Source: Bacteroidales bacterium
GTDB taxonomy: Bacteria; Bacteroidota; Bacteroidia; Bacteroidales; CAIWKO01
DNA: 51,464 nucleotides
Assembly: GCA_023228145.1 (NCBI GenBank)
Contig: JALOBU010000021.1
Span: 1 to 51,464 of the forward strand
Direction of reading: 5' to 3'
Shown here: positions 33,937 through 42,816 of the stretch, piece after piece
How positions within the stretch are numbered: the first letter of the stretch is position 1
How the letters are laid out: every line of letters begins with the position of its first letter
The notes under the pieces: model-generated
Databases searched by the model: none
Told to the model about the DNA's origin: nothing
Seen by the model: only the letters and a program-made list of their open reading frames with translations
Made by a program: the position numbers and the translations under genes

Positions 33937-36900
33937 TTAATTTGTTTTGCCCAAGATTTTTTCGATAGCAATTATTGACTGGTTGTAATCATTTAATGTT
34001 TGCAGATAATTTGATTTTATATCCAGCGCTTTATCGAGGTTCATTACATATTCGACATAATCAATATCGCCGGCCATGTAGCTTTTGCCCGATTGTACCA
34101 TGATGAGGTCGGATTGAGGAATGGCTGTGCTTTCGTAATAATCGAGATTAGCCCTGAATTGTAAGTATTGCTGTAAAAGAGTTTGAAATTCGCTTTTGAC
34201 AACAGAGTTATAGTACTCGAAGTTGGTTTGTGCAATTTGCTCATTGACCTTTGAGGCGCGAATTTTTGCCGATTGCGAGCCAAAAATCAAGGGAATGGAT
34301 ATGCCCGCCTGAATACCCGTAAAACGATGGGCATTACTTAATTCTTTGTTGGACTGGTTGAAATAACCAATGTTTATATCGGGCATTAACTGCATTTTTT
34401 CAACCTGAGTTTCTCTTTTGGAGATCTCAATCTGATGCCTTATTATTGTAAGCGACGGATTGGCCGAAACGGCAGAGCTGTCGGTATTGAAAGCGAAATC
34501 GATCTTTTGAAGAACCGAATCGGAGATGTTGACCGCTTCATTTGAGTTAAGCAGAGTTTGCAGTTTCTGGCGGAAGATCAATATGTCAGATTTTGCCTGA
34601 CTGATCTGCGTTTTTATTTCCATTAAGCGGGTTTCCGCTGTAACTTTTTCGAGCAGGGCACTTTCGCCCAATTTATTTTTAAGCTCAGCGGCTTTGAGAA
34701 AATTGGCATAAACCGAATCCTGATAAACAAGCCATTTAAGCCGGGAATAGTTGTAAGCAAGCTGAAAGTAAACGGATTTGACCCCGGCGATGATTTCGGT
34801 TTTAGAAAGTGACAAACCATATTCAGCATTCTTTACATAAGCTCCTGCCAGTTTGGACCGGCTGAGATTCTGAAAAACGGAAGGAAATGTCTGAGAAACC
34901 GAAATGTTGTTATCCTTAGCATAGGAATTGGTTTGCCCGTAAGATAAATCAATGTTCGTTTTTTCGAATTGCCAGCTTGCCGTTTTGAGCTTCTTCTGAT
35001 AATCGACCTGAAGGGCAGAAGATTTTATGTAGCCGTTGTTGTTCAATGCCTGTTGTAAGGCCTGATCGAGCGTATAATACTTAGGACTTGCTGTTTGCGC
35101 CTGAAGTTCGTTAGAATTTCCGAAAAAGAAGAACAGCCCTGCCAGAACAATAACAGGTATGACATTAGCGACGGGTGCAATCTTTGCTTTCTTTTTGCCG
35201 GAAAAAAGAATGTATAATATAGGCAAAACAATAAGAGTAAGCAAGGTTGCAGAAATCAAACCACCAATGACGACAGTGGCAAGGGGTTTTTGAACCTCAG
35301 CTCCAGCGGATGTTGAAAGCGCCATAGGAAGAAAACCCATAGATGCAACAGCCGCCGTCATCAAAACGGGACGAAAACGGGATTTAATTCCTTTTCTTAC
35401 CCGATCATATATATCTGTAATGCCCTCTTCTTTTTCGAGGCGGTTAAATTCAGCAATAAGCACAATGCCATTGAGCACGGCAACCCCGAATAATGCAATA
35501 AAACCAACGCCTGCTGAGATGCTGAAATTCATATCTCTCAGGTATAGTGCAATTACTCCACCAATTAAAGAAAGAGGCACAGCCGAAAAGATGAGCAGGG
35601 TTTGTTTTATTGATTTGAAAGCAAAAAACAGTAAAATGAAAATCAAAAGCAAAGCGACAGGAACAGCCACCGATAATCTTTTATTTGCAGCGACAAGATT
35701 CTCGAACTGGCCCCCGTATGTAACATAATACCCCGGAGGCATTTTAACTTTCTCATCAATCACCGGGCTGATCTCTTCGATGATGGACTGAACATCCCTG
35801 CCGCGAACATTGAATTGGACGGTAATACGGCGTTTTGTACTTTCCCTGGAAACCTGAGAGGTGCCGGTTTTAATTTCGACAGAAGCAAGCTGGTCCAGAG
35901 TGATCTGGTTGCCATTGGGCAAGGGCACATATAGACTTTTAATATATTCAATGTTATCCCTGAATTGTTTATCGAAGCGTACCACCAGGTCAAAGCGTTT
36001 TTCTTCATCGTACACTACTCCTGCGGTGCTACCGGCAAATGCAGTTTTGAGAAGCTGGTTAATATCTTCGATGTTTAAGCCGTACTGAGCAATCTTTTTT
36101 CTGTCGTAACGAACCTGTACCTGACCCGAACCCGTCACTTTTTCTACGTTTATGTCTTCGACACCTTTTACACCGGTAATCAGCCTTTCCACTTCTTCAG
36201 CTTTTTCGGATAGCAGCACGAGGTCGTCACCGAATATTTTCACAGCAACATCCTGCTTTGATCCGGTCATGAGTTCATTAAAGCGCATTTGAATGGGTTG
36301 TTGAAGTGTAAATACTACACCTTTCAAAACGGACAATTCCTCTTCCATTTTTTCCATCATTTCAACGCGGGTTTCAGCACTGGTCCAATCTTTCTTGTCT
36401 TTCATTACTATAATGTAATCTCCGGTCTCCATCGGTGTGGGATCGGTAGGTATTTCGCCAGTACCAATCTTACAAACTACATGCTCGACCTCAGGAAACT
36501 TAGACATGAGTATCTTATTGGCTTTTTCGACAACCTCTACAGAATTTGACAATGAGCCGCCCTGAAGGGTTATGACCCCTGCTGCAAGATCGCCCTCTTC
36601 AAGCTGAGGAATAAATTCGCCGCCAAGAGAATTAAACAAAAATATACTGGATATAAGCAGAACACCCGAAGCACTGACCACAGCAATTTTGTGCCGTAGC
36701 GAAAAATTAAGAACGGGGTCGAACAATTTGTGGAGGAACTTCATGATTTTTTCGGAGAAGTTGGGTTTGTGTTCTGTTTTTCTGCTCAGGAATAATGCCG
36801 ATGCAACCGGCACATATGTCAAAGAAAGAATGAGGGCACCCAGGATGGCAAATGCAACGGTTTCGGCCATGGGACGGAACATTTTGCCTTCAATACCAAC

Positions 36901-38310
36901 CAATGCAAGAATCGGAAGATAAACGATAAGAATAATCACCTGTCCAAAAGTGGCAGAGTTCATCATGCGTTTAGCAGAACCGAATACTTCACCGTCCATT
37001 TGCTGTCGCGATAATATTTTAACTCCGGGGTGATGCGTTTTACTTTGCGTGATCCGGTGGACCACGCTTTCGACAATGATGACGGCGCCATCCACAATTA
37101 AACCAAAGTCAATGGCACCTAAACTCATGAGATTGCCTGATACCCCGAACAAGTTCATCATTGAAATTGCGAAAAGCATTGACAGGGGAATGACGGAGGC
37201 AACGATGAAGCCAGCCCTGAGGTTGCCAAGCAAGAGGATAAGGATGAAAATAACGATGAGACCTCCTTCAATAAGATTACGTGAAACCGTACCTACTGCG
37301 CGATCAACCAGTTCTGTACGGTCATAGAAGGCCTCAATTTCAACACCTTCGGGCATTGATTTTTTTATCAATTCCATTCTTTCCTTTACCCCGTCAATGA
37401 CTTCGGATGCATTTTTTCCTTTCAACATCATGACTACCCCTCCAACCGCTTCGCCAATGGTGTCGACAATGAATGCCCCGTAACGGGGAGCGCTTCCCAT
37501 TTGTGTTGTCGCAACATCTTTGATTAATACTGGTAAGCCGTCATCCGTGGTTTTTACAACAATGTTTTCAATGTCTTCCAAAGAGGTGACGAGACCGATA
37601 CCCCTGATGAAGTAAGCCTGCGGCTTCTTGTCGATGTACGCACTGCCTGTGTTCTGATTGTTCTTTTTCAGGGCATCAAAAATATCTGTAAGCGTTATAT
37701 CCATTGATTTCAGCCGCTCGGGGTTTACCGAGACTTCATATTGCTGCATGAATCCACCGTAACTGTTGACATCAGCCACGCCCGGAGTACCAAGCATTTC
37801 GCGGCGGACAATCCAATCCTGAATTGTGCGCAGCTTCATTGGGTCGTATTCTTTTTCGAAGCCGGGCTTGACACGCAAAACATATTGATATATTTCGCTA
37901 AGGCCGGTGGAAATGGGGGCCAACTCCGGAGTAGTGACCCCTTCGGGAATCATTTCTTCAGCTTCTTTGAGACGTTCAGAAATCTGCTGCCGCGCCCAGT
38001 ACATGTCGACATTGTCTTTGAAAACAACAGTGACGACAGAAAGCCCCAGCCGGGAAATTGAACGAAGCTCGACTTTGTCAGGAATGTTGGCGACTGAAAC
38101 CTCAACAGGAGAAGTTATGAATTGTTCAACTTCATTTGCCGCCAGGGTCGGCGCAATTGATATGATCTGCACCTGATTGTTGGTAATATCAGGAACCGCA
38201 TCAATCGGCAAGCGGGTGAGGGAATATGTGCCCCAACCGATAAGCGCCAATACAAATAAACCAATGATGAGTTTATTGTATATCGAGAATTTTATTATTT
38301 TTTCTATCAT
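33937..38310 (-). CDS. czcA: CzcA-type RND metal pump fused to a TolC-like outer-membrane domain
   Basis: A 1457-residue protein. Residues 1 to about 1040 are a heavy-metal RND pump; the proton-relay helix reads GAIDFGLIVDGAVIIVESVV, the divalent-cation CzcA pattern. A final membrane segment (VIPVIVLAGLFFFFG) and a cleavage-like site (ELQAQTASPKYY) lead into a TolC-family domain of about 390 residues with LDQALQQALNNNGYIKSSAL and GIQAGISIPLIFGSQSAKI. Cleavage after AQA would release an outer-membrane TolC; otherwise the fusion spans the envelope. CzcA-TolC fusions of this length are known in Bacteroidota. It probably exports Zn, Co or Cd. Confidence 0.9.
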   Translation of the reverse strand: MIEKIIKFSIYNKLIIGLFVLALIGWGTYSLTRLPIDAVPDITNNQVQIISIAPTLAANEVEQFITSPVEVSVANIPDKVELRSISRLGLSVVTVVFKDNVDMYWARQQISERLKEAEEMIPEGVTTPELAPISTGLSEIYQYVLRVKPGFEKEYDPMKLRTIQDWIVRREMLGTPGVADVNSYGGFMQQYEVSVNPERLKSMDITLTDIFDALKKNNQNTGSAYIDKKPQAYFIRGIGLVTSLEDIENIVVKTTDDGLPVLIKDVATTQMGSAPRYGAFIVDTIGEAVGGVVMMLKGKNASEVIDGVKERMELIKKSMPEGVEIEAFYDRTELVDRAVGTVSRNLIEGGLIVIFILILLLGNLRAGFIVASVIPLSMLFAISMMNLFGVSGNLMSLGAIDFGLIVDGAVIIVESVVHRITQSKTHHPGVKILSRQQMDGEVFGSAKRMMNSATFGQVIILIVYLPILALVGIEGKMFRPMAETVAFAILGALILSLTYVPVASALFLSRKTEHKPNFSEKIMKFLHKLFDPVLNFSLRHKIAVVSASGVLLISSIFLFNSLGGEFIPQLEEGDLAAGVITLQGGSLSNSVEVVEKANKILMSKFPEVEHVVCKIGTGEIPTDPTPMETGDYIIVMKDKKDWTSAETRVEMMEKMEEELSVLKGVVFTLQQPIQMRFNELMTGSKQDVAVKIFGDDLVLLSEKAEEVERLITGVKGVEDINVEKVTGSGQVQVRYDRKKIAQYGLNIEDINQLLKTAFAGSTAGVVYDEEKRFDLVVRFDKQFRDNIEYIKSLYVPLPNGNQITLDQLASVEIKTGTSQVSRESTKRRITVQFNVRGRDVQSIIEEISPVIDEKVKMPPGYYVTYGGQFENLVAANKRLSVAVPVALLLIFILLFFAFKSIKQTLLIFSAVPLSLIGGVIALYLRDMNFSISAGVGFIALFGVAVLNGIVLIAEFNRLEKEEGITDIYDRVRKGIKSRFRPVLMTAAVASMGFLPMALSTSAGAEVQKPLATVVIGGLISATLLTLIVLPILYILFSGKKKAKIAPVANVIPVIVLAGLFFFFGNSNELQAQTASPKYYTLDQALQQALNNNGYIKSSALQVDYQKKLKTASWQFEKTNIDLSYGQTNSYAKDNNISVSQTFPSVFQNLSRSKLAGAYVKNAEYGLSLSKTEIIAGVKSVYFQLAYNYSRLKWLVYQDSVYANFLKAAELKNKLGESALLEKVTAETRLMEIKTQISQAKSDILIFRQKLQTLLNSNEAVNISDSVLQKIDFAFNTDSSAVSANPSLTIIRHQIEISKRETQVEKMQLMPDINIGYFNQSNKELSNAHRFTGIQAGISIPLIFGSQSAKIRASKVNEQIAQTNFEYYNSVVKSEFQTLLQQYLQFRANLDYYESTAIPQSDLIMVQSGKSYMAGDIDYVEYVMNLDKALDIKSNYLQTLNDYNQSIIAIEKILGKTN

Positions 38311-38328
38311 AGTTTGATAATTTAACTT

Positions 38329-38469
38329 CTATTTGAATCTATTTATTTGATATACTACCTGTATGACAATACCCACGATAGTCAATGCCCCAAGTATGAT
38401 GTACAGAATACGCTTCCTTTTTTGGTTTAGAGTCAGTTTTTTATTCTTTTTCTTTTTGGTTTTTGCATT
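38329..38469 (-). pseudogene. Possible small membrane protein frame without start codon
   Basis: A 46-codon open frame encodes a Lys-rich stretch (AKTKKKKNKKLTLNQKRKR) and then a membrane helix (ILYIILGALTIVGIVIQVVY). Composition and layout are like the 46-residue protein at 38511-38651. A TGA precedes it and no ATG is in frame; the upstream ATG at 38482 is in another frame, so a one-base shift could have broken it. It may be a decayed duplicate or use a non-standard start. Confidence 0.35.
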
Positions 38470-38510
38470 GTTCTGATTTCATACTTCTATTAAATGATTT
38501 TGTGAATGAG

Positions 38511-38651
38511 TTAATAACCCGGGCAATGGTAATAGTTGTAAATCTCTGCAATAACGTAGAGGATGACTATTGAACTTCCAAGAATGATGAGAAACCATAA
38601 TATCAACCTTTCAGTAATGCGTTTTCTTTTCTTTTTCGCTTTTTTGTTCAT
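38511..38651 (-). CDS. Small single-pass membrane protein
   Basis: From the ATG at 38651 this gives 46 residues: a basic N-terminus (MNKKAKKKRKRITERL) and one membrane helix (ILWFLIILGSSIVILYVIAE), ending in YYHCPGY. Small proteins of this type often sit ahead of RND pump genes and may act as accessory subunits; that is inference. A longer frame from 38708 adds 19 unlikely residues. It precedes the CzcA fusion gene on the same strand. Confidence 0.55.
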   Translation of the reverse strand: MNKKAKKKRKRITERLILWFLIILGSSIVILYVIAEIYNYYHCPGY

Positions 38652-38793
38652 TTCATTATTTTGTACTTTGAAACTAAAACAATGCCTATGCGCCCGAAAC
38701 GGGAACATTGGAAGGAAAACATATAACTATTAAGACCTGACTAAACGTCAGAATGCCATAACAGTAAAGTTTCCTTAACGGGAGGAAAAGAAA

Positions 38794-39099
38794 TTATGAT
38801 TTGGGAGGGATCAGAATATCACAAAGGTCGATACTCAGGAATGATGATGAATACTCAAAGTATATTGTCTCGAAATATTCGCGTTGAAAGACAGCAATGA
38901 AATCAGAAACATAGAAAGTGGACTGGCAACACTGACATGTGCAAAATGGCGAACAATGGTCGGTTTCATTCTGATGATTATTGTTTCCGTTGTGAGATGT
39001 TTCAATTTTTTGCGGGGAACCATCCTTCATATCATCAATGCAGGGGGCGGCACTAAGCCCCAAAACAATAAAGGATAATATGACCGCTAAAAATTTCAT
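38794..39099 (-). CDS. DUF6660-type small secreted protein
   Basis: The start at ATG 39099 gives 101 residues with a signal peptide (MKFLAVILSFIVLGLSAAPC). The mature part has a His/Asn-rich linker and a Cys cluster, DHCSPFCTCQCCQSTF, then a C-terminal aromatic tail (VFQREYFETIYFEYSSSFLS). This matches DUF6660, a Bacteroidota family linked to metal efflux loci. Periplasmic metal binding or sensing is likely by composition, but not shown. It is the first gene downstream of the Fur-type operator at 39135-39149. Confidence 0.75.
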   Translation of the reverse strand: MKFLAVILSFIVLGLSAAPCIDDMKDGSPQKIETSHNGNNNHQNETDHCSPFCTCQCCQSTFYVSDFIAVFQREYFETIYFEYSSSFLSIDLCDILIPPKS

Positions 39100-39134
39100 T
39101 TGAGTATTTGCTGACAAAAGTAATGAAAATTTCG

Positions 39135-39155
39135 TGCAACTGAGTTGCAAAGTTA
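39135..39155 (-). promoter_or_regulatory. Promoter with 7-1-7 Fur-family operator
   Basis: TGCAACT-G-AGTTGCA (39135-39149) is a perfect 7-1-7 palindrome, the layout bound by Fur, Zur and PerR proteins. Directly upstream on the minus strand, TAACTTTG (39155-39148) is a Bacteroidota -7 box overlapping the palindrome by two bases. The operator would therefore cover the transcription start of the metal operon beginning at 39099. The Fur-family gene lies immediately upstream, and its stop codon falls within the -7 box. Confidence 0.6.
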
Positions 39156-39557
39156 CTTTTGGCAATTGGAACAGATGCCTTTTATGACCATATTTACACT
39201 TTCAAGAGTAAAATGGACGGGGAGATTTACCTCAGGGACAGGAACATCGTTTAAACAATAGGTCTTATTACATTTTGTGCAGAGAAAATGAACATGGAGG
39301 TCTTCGGGATGGCAATGACAGGTTTCTCTGCATAATGCATATTTGACAGAACCCGTGCCATCGTCGATGCTATGAATGAGCTTGTTTTCTTCAAAGGTTT
39401 TAAGGGTGCGATACAGAGTGCTTTTGTCGGCTTTTTCAAATTTTACTTCCAATTCGGCAAGACTAATGGCGGATTTTTGATCGGTTAACACCCGGAGGAC
39501 CAGTTCGCGCATGGCGGTGGGTTTGATGTTTCTATTGTGGAGTTTGTCGTTTGTCAT
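39153..39557 (-). CDS. Fur-family transcriptional regulator
   Basis: A 134-residue Fur/Zur-type protein. The winged helix covers residues 10-75 (TAMRELVLRVLTDQKSAISL, recognition helix KADKSTLYRTLKTFEENKLI). The dimerisation domain has metal ligands HCHPEDLHVHFLCTKC and the second Cys pair ICSNC, forming the structural zinc site with the first. Its place upstream of the efflux operon and beside a 7-1-7 palindrome suggests it controls that operon in response to zinc or another divalent metal. The frame is open further upstream into a restriction-gene fragment, but the ATG at 39557 starts the domain. Confidence 0.88.
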   Translation of the reverse strand: MTNDKLHNRNIKPTAMRELVLRVLTDQKSAISLAELEVKFEKADKSTLYRTLKTFEENKLIHSIDDGTGSVKYALCRETCHCHPEDLHVHFLCTKCNKTYCLNDVPVPEVNLPVHFTLESVNMVIKGICSNCQK

Positions 39558-39582
39558 GATGTTGATTTGGTAACTGTGTTTT

Positions 39583-39632
39583 GATTCGTTGATGAAAGGT
39601 TGCGGCCGGTAGCAGAGATCAACGGCTTTGTC
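39583..39632 (-). pseudogene. Fragment duplicating the tail of the MmeI-like gene
   Basis: Fifty bases match 39901-39950 at 46 positions. Both encode nearly the same peptide (DKAVDLCYRPQPFINE) near the C-terminus of the restriction-modification enzyme. Most changes are silent or conservative, so this is the relic of a second, related gene and not a sequencing echo. It abuts a hairpin repeat at 39643 and is in frame with the fur gene. Confidence 0.6.
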
Positions 39633-39642
39633 TTTTTTATAT

Positions 39643-39670
39643 GGTACTTTTGTCTTGATACAAAAGTACC
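39643..39670. repeat. Interspersed hairpin repeat (REP-like)
   Basis: GGTACTTTTGT pairs perfectly with ACAAAAGTACC around the loop CTTGAT, and an ATCAAG follows at 39677-39682. Sequences with this ACTTTTGT-CTTGAT-ACAAAAGT core are, from memory, common between genes in many Bacteroidota genomes. A second hairpin with CTGCCC/GGGCAG lies at 39754-39780. Together they fill the gap between the fragment and the MmeI-like gene. Confidence 0.55.
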
Positions 39671-39791
39671 CAAAAAATCAAGAAAATATATCGCGAACCT
39701 TCGCCGCATGCCACTCGCTGACACCGCCATATTTTCGTGCCAACGCTCTGTTGCTGCCCCTTCGACTGCGCTCAGGGCAGGGCCGCAGCAA

Positions 39792-42608
39792 TCAGGTGGT
39801 TCCTTCCTCATTTTTTGTTTTTCGCTTTGTTTTCTTGTCCGGGGCAAATATGCCGGCGGTGTATTTCTCGTAAAGTTCAAACAAAAATTCAATGCGCTTG
39901 GTTTCGTTGATGAATGGTTGAGGGCGGTAGCAGAGATCAACGGCTTTGTCGAGTTCGTTGTGGGCTTTGATGAGCGCCGGAGGCATGGTTAGCGGATCGT
40001 ATAGATCGGCTAAGCTGCTGTTGGGGAATTCGGCCCGTGTATCGAGAACTTTTTGTGCAGCTTTTTCAATGGCTTCTTTTTGCTTATCGGTAGGATTTTC
40101 GGGCCAGGGGAAATTGTTATAAACAATATCTTTTGAATAACGAAAATCGCTTTTTAAACGACCACAAATGTATTTCACCCAAGCCATGTGCATCGCGGAC
40201 ATTAACATACCAAAGTGAAATAAATTTCCATTGGGTATAATCATACAACTATCACTAGGAATGCTGTCTTTTGTAAAAAAACCCATTGGAATGTATTTTC
40301 TATTCTCTGAACTATGCCGAGGAATAACAATAAACGAGTCCGGATTATTTAAATCCCTGAACAAAGATGGTGTAGATGCGTATTTTCTTGTTTCAGCTCC
40401 TGAGCTATTACTCCTAAATTCATAGACATTTTTTATTCTTTCCTGAACAAAAGGCATTTCACGTATTGCGCTTGGTTTTGCATTCAATAACCACAAACAC
40501 CATCGTTTTTGTCCATTAAGAAATTCTTTTGCGCTGATTAGTTGTTTAAAATATTTGGAAGCTTTTGGCTCGATTTTAAGAAAGTTCTGTGCCTCTTCAT
40601 CAGTAAAAATCAAATTACCCTGATCATAAGGAGAGTTACCCCTTGACATTTTAGGAATATTTGAAATAGGTTTATTTTGGGAAATCAAAGAAAAATCACT
40701 TCCTTCAATCAGATAGGGATTAATGTTTTTTACTTTTATTACATGTGGTTCGCCCTTAATATCCTCGTATTCATATACAAGCTTTTCAGAAATATCATAA
40801 TTTGAAAATCCAATTATAACAACATGCACAGCGGCCTTACCACGTGCTTCATTTCCCCATTTAAAAGTACGATGTGCGAAATGTATCTTAATCTTGTATT
40901 TATTATACAGCTCGTTCCAAAGAATACCAACCTGTTCGCCTTGTGAGATTGAGTTTGTGGAAACAAAAGCAACTTTTGTCCGGTCTTGATTCGGGTTTTG
41001 ATTTTCTGTTACAATAAATGAATACTGCTGCAAGTATTGTGCAGCCTTTATATACCAACATGTAACGTAATCAAGTACACCGGCGCCATTAACACCAGAA
41101 AATACTTTTTCAACATCAGCTTTTTGTTCAGCGTTTTGCAAGCTATTACCTATAAACGGAGGATTCCCCAATATATAATCAAAGCGTTGCTCGCGTTTCT
41201 CAAACGGGATGGGATCAATAAGGCTGTGCCAATCGGTTTGCAGAGAGTTGGCGCAAACGATAACCGCACTTTTGCGCAAGGGCAAACGCAGGAAATATTC
41301 TCCAAATTCATCACTGACACGCTGATTCATCTGGTGATCAATAAGCCACATGGCAACCTGTGCTATTTGTGCCGGAAATTCTTCGTATTCGATGCCATAA
41401 AACCTATCGACATTCAATTTTACGAGGGTTTCAATATCAATTACCTGCTGGCCTTTCTGCAGGGTTTTGATGATCTCTATTTCGAGTAAACGAAGTTCAC
41501 GATATGCAATAATGAGAAAGTTTCCGCAACCGCAGGCGGGATCGAGGAAGCGCAAAGCTGCAATTTTCTCATGAAACCTCAGCAGCTTGTTCTTATTGTC
41601 CTTTACCGATTCAAACTCGTGGCAGAGGTCGTCGAGAAACAAGGGTTTGATGATTTTCAGAATGTTTTTCTCGGAAGTGTAATGTGCGCCAAGGTTGCGG
41701 CGTTCGGCAGGATTCATGACACTTTGAAATAACGAACCGAAAATTGCCGGGGATATCAGGCTCCAATCCAATGAGCAACATTCAAGCAAAAGCGTCCGCA
41801 TTTTGCTGTCGAAGGATGCCGGGGGAAGGACTTCTTCGAAAAGTTTACCGTTGACATAAGGGAACTGTGCAAGGCTCTCGTCGAGATTGCGGAGGCGTTT
41901 GTCTTTATCGGTGTTCAGGATGAAAAATATCTGGGCAAGGTGCATGCCGAGGTCGGAGCCGTCGGGATTTGTTTTCAGGTCGAGATACTCATTGAAAATG
42001 CTCTTGTCAAAGATACCAGTATCATCAGCAAACATACAAAACAGAAGGCGGACAAGGTACATTTCAAGGGCATGGCCTTCGTAACCAACAGCTTTCAACT
42101 GATCATGCAAACGACCCATCACCTCGGCGGCTTTGATGTTGACAGGATCTTCTTCTTTGAACGTTTTTTTCTGATACCCGGCAATGAATCCGAAAAGCTT
42201 TACATTTTTGTGAAGTTCGCGGAGTTCGAATTCGTGATGGTGACCCTCGTCGAGATCATATAGCCGGAAACGTGCAAAATCAGATACAAGGACATATCGG
42301 GGCAGTTCAAATTCCTGCAGTCCGGGGAAATAGTCTTTTGCCTGAATCAGGGCTTTATCGAGGTTGCGGCCACGGGATTTGTGTTCGACCATTAAGGTAC
42401 CTTTCCACAGCAGGTCGATATACCCTGTGCTTTCGTCTAATCGTTTTACCGGCTGCTCAAAGGTGGCAACTCTGCGGCGGCTGATACCGAATACTTCAAA
42501 GAATTTGTCCCAGAACGATTTTGCTTCTGCGTCTTCGGATGATGCCGTTTCCCATTCCTTGCTAAAGGCAATGGCACGGGATCGTATTTCGTTCCAGGAG
42601 AGGGGCAT
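39792..42608 (-). CDS. MmeI-like (type IIG/IIL) restriction-modification enzyme
   Basis: A 938-residue single-chain enzyme. The N-terminal nuclease part has a PD-(D/E)XK-like core, YIDLLWKGTLMVEHKSRGR (about residues 58-76). A helical connector follows, then an N6-adenine methyltransferase with SAM motif FLDPACGCGNFLI (near 356) and catalytic DYILGNPPFIG (near 477). The C-terminal third has target-recognition features (RNSSGAETRKYAS, RHSSENRKYIPMG). Enzymes of this family methylate one strand and cut at a distance, recognising 6-7 bases. No separate methyltransferase or specificity gene is needed or present. The protein appears complete, ending in a basic tail. It likely defends the element or host. 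Confidence 0.87.
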   Translation of the reverse strand: MPLSWNEIRSRAIAFSKEWETASSEDAEAKSFWDKFFEVFGISRRRVATFEQPVKRLDESTGYIDLLWKGTLMVEHKSRGRNLDKALIQAKDYFPGLQEFELPRYVLVSDFARFRLYDLDEGHHHEFELRELHKNVKLFGFIAGYQKKTFKEEDPVNIKAAEVMGRLHDQLKAVGYEGHALEMYLVRLLFCMFADDTGIFDKSIFNEYLDLKTNPDGSDLGMHLAQIFFILNTDKDKRLRNLDESLAQFPYVNGKLFEEVLPPASFDSKMRTLLLECCSLDWSLISPAIFGSLFQSVMNPAERRNLGAHYTSEKNILKIIKPLFLDDLCHEFESVKDNKNKLLRFHEKIAALRFLDPACGCGNFLIIAYRELRLLEIEIIKTLQKGQQVIDIETLVKLNVDRFYGIEYEEFPAQIAQVAMWLIDHQMNQRVSDEFGEYFLRLPLRKSAVIVCANSLQTDWHSLIDPIPFEKREQRFDYILGNPPFIGNSLQNAEQKADVEKVFSGVNGAGVLDYVTCWYIKAAQYLQQYSFIVTENQNPNQDRTKVAFVSTNSISQGEQVGILWNELYNKYKIKIHFAHRTFKWGNEARGKAAVHVVIIGFSNYDISEKLVYEYEDIKGEPHVIKVKNINPYLIEGSDFSLISQNKPISNIPKMSRGNSPYDQGNLIFTDEEAQNFLKIEPKASKYFKQLISAKEFLNGQKRWCLWLLNAKPSAIREMPFVQERIKNVYEFRSNSSGAETRKYASTPSLFRDLNNPDSFIVIPRHSSENRKYIPMGFFTKDSIPSDSCMIIPNGNLFHFGMLMSAMHMAWVKYICGRLKSDFRYSKDIVYNNFPWPENPTDKQKEAIEKAAQKVLDTRAEFPNSSLADLYDPLTMPPALIKAHNELDKAVDLCYRPQPFINETKRIEFLFELYEKYTAGIFAPDKKTKRKTKNEEGTT

Positions 42609-42816
42609 GGAATATGTTTAAGAAAATCAAAAATAAAAATATATATGGAGAATGAGGAAATAAAAAGAAAAAAAATAATGTTATTAGGGAATAAAAAAAA
42701 TTATATTAGAGAAGACAATCGCCTTACATCATATTTATAATGACAAACCTGATGTTGTCAATGTTACGTGATGTCAATAAAAAACTATAATTATTCAGAA
42801 TCTGAAGGTAATTATC

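Noticed and set aside
37049..38176. Open frames antisense to the CzcA fusion gene
   Set aside because: They mirror the codon structure of the pump gene and have low-complexity translations without any family motif.
39554..39940. 128-codon open frame between fur and the restriction gene
   Set aside because: It runs through the hairpin repeats and the tail of the MmeI-like gene in another frame, with no domain.
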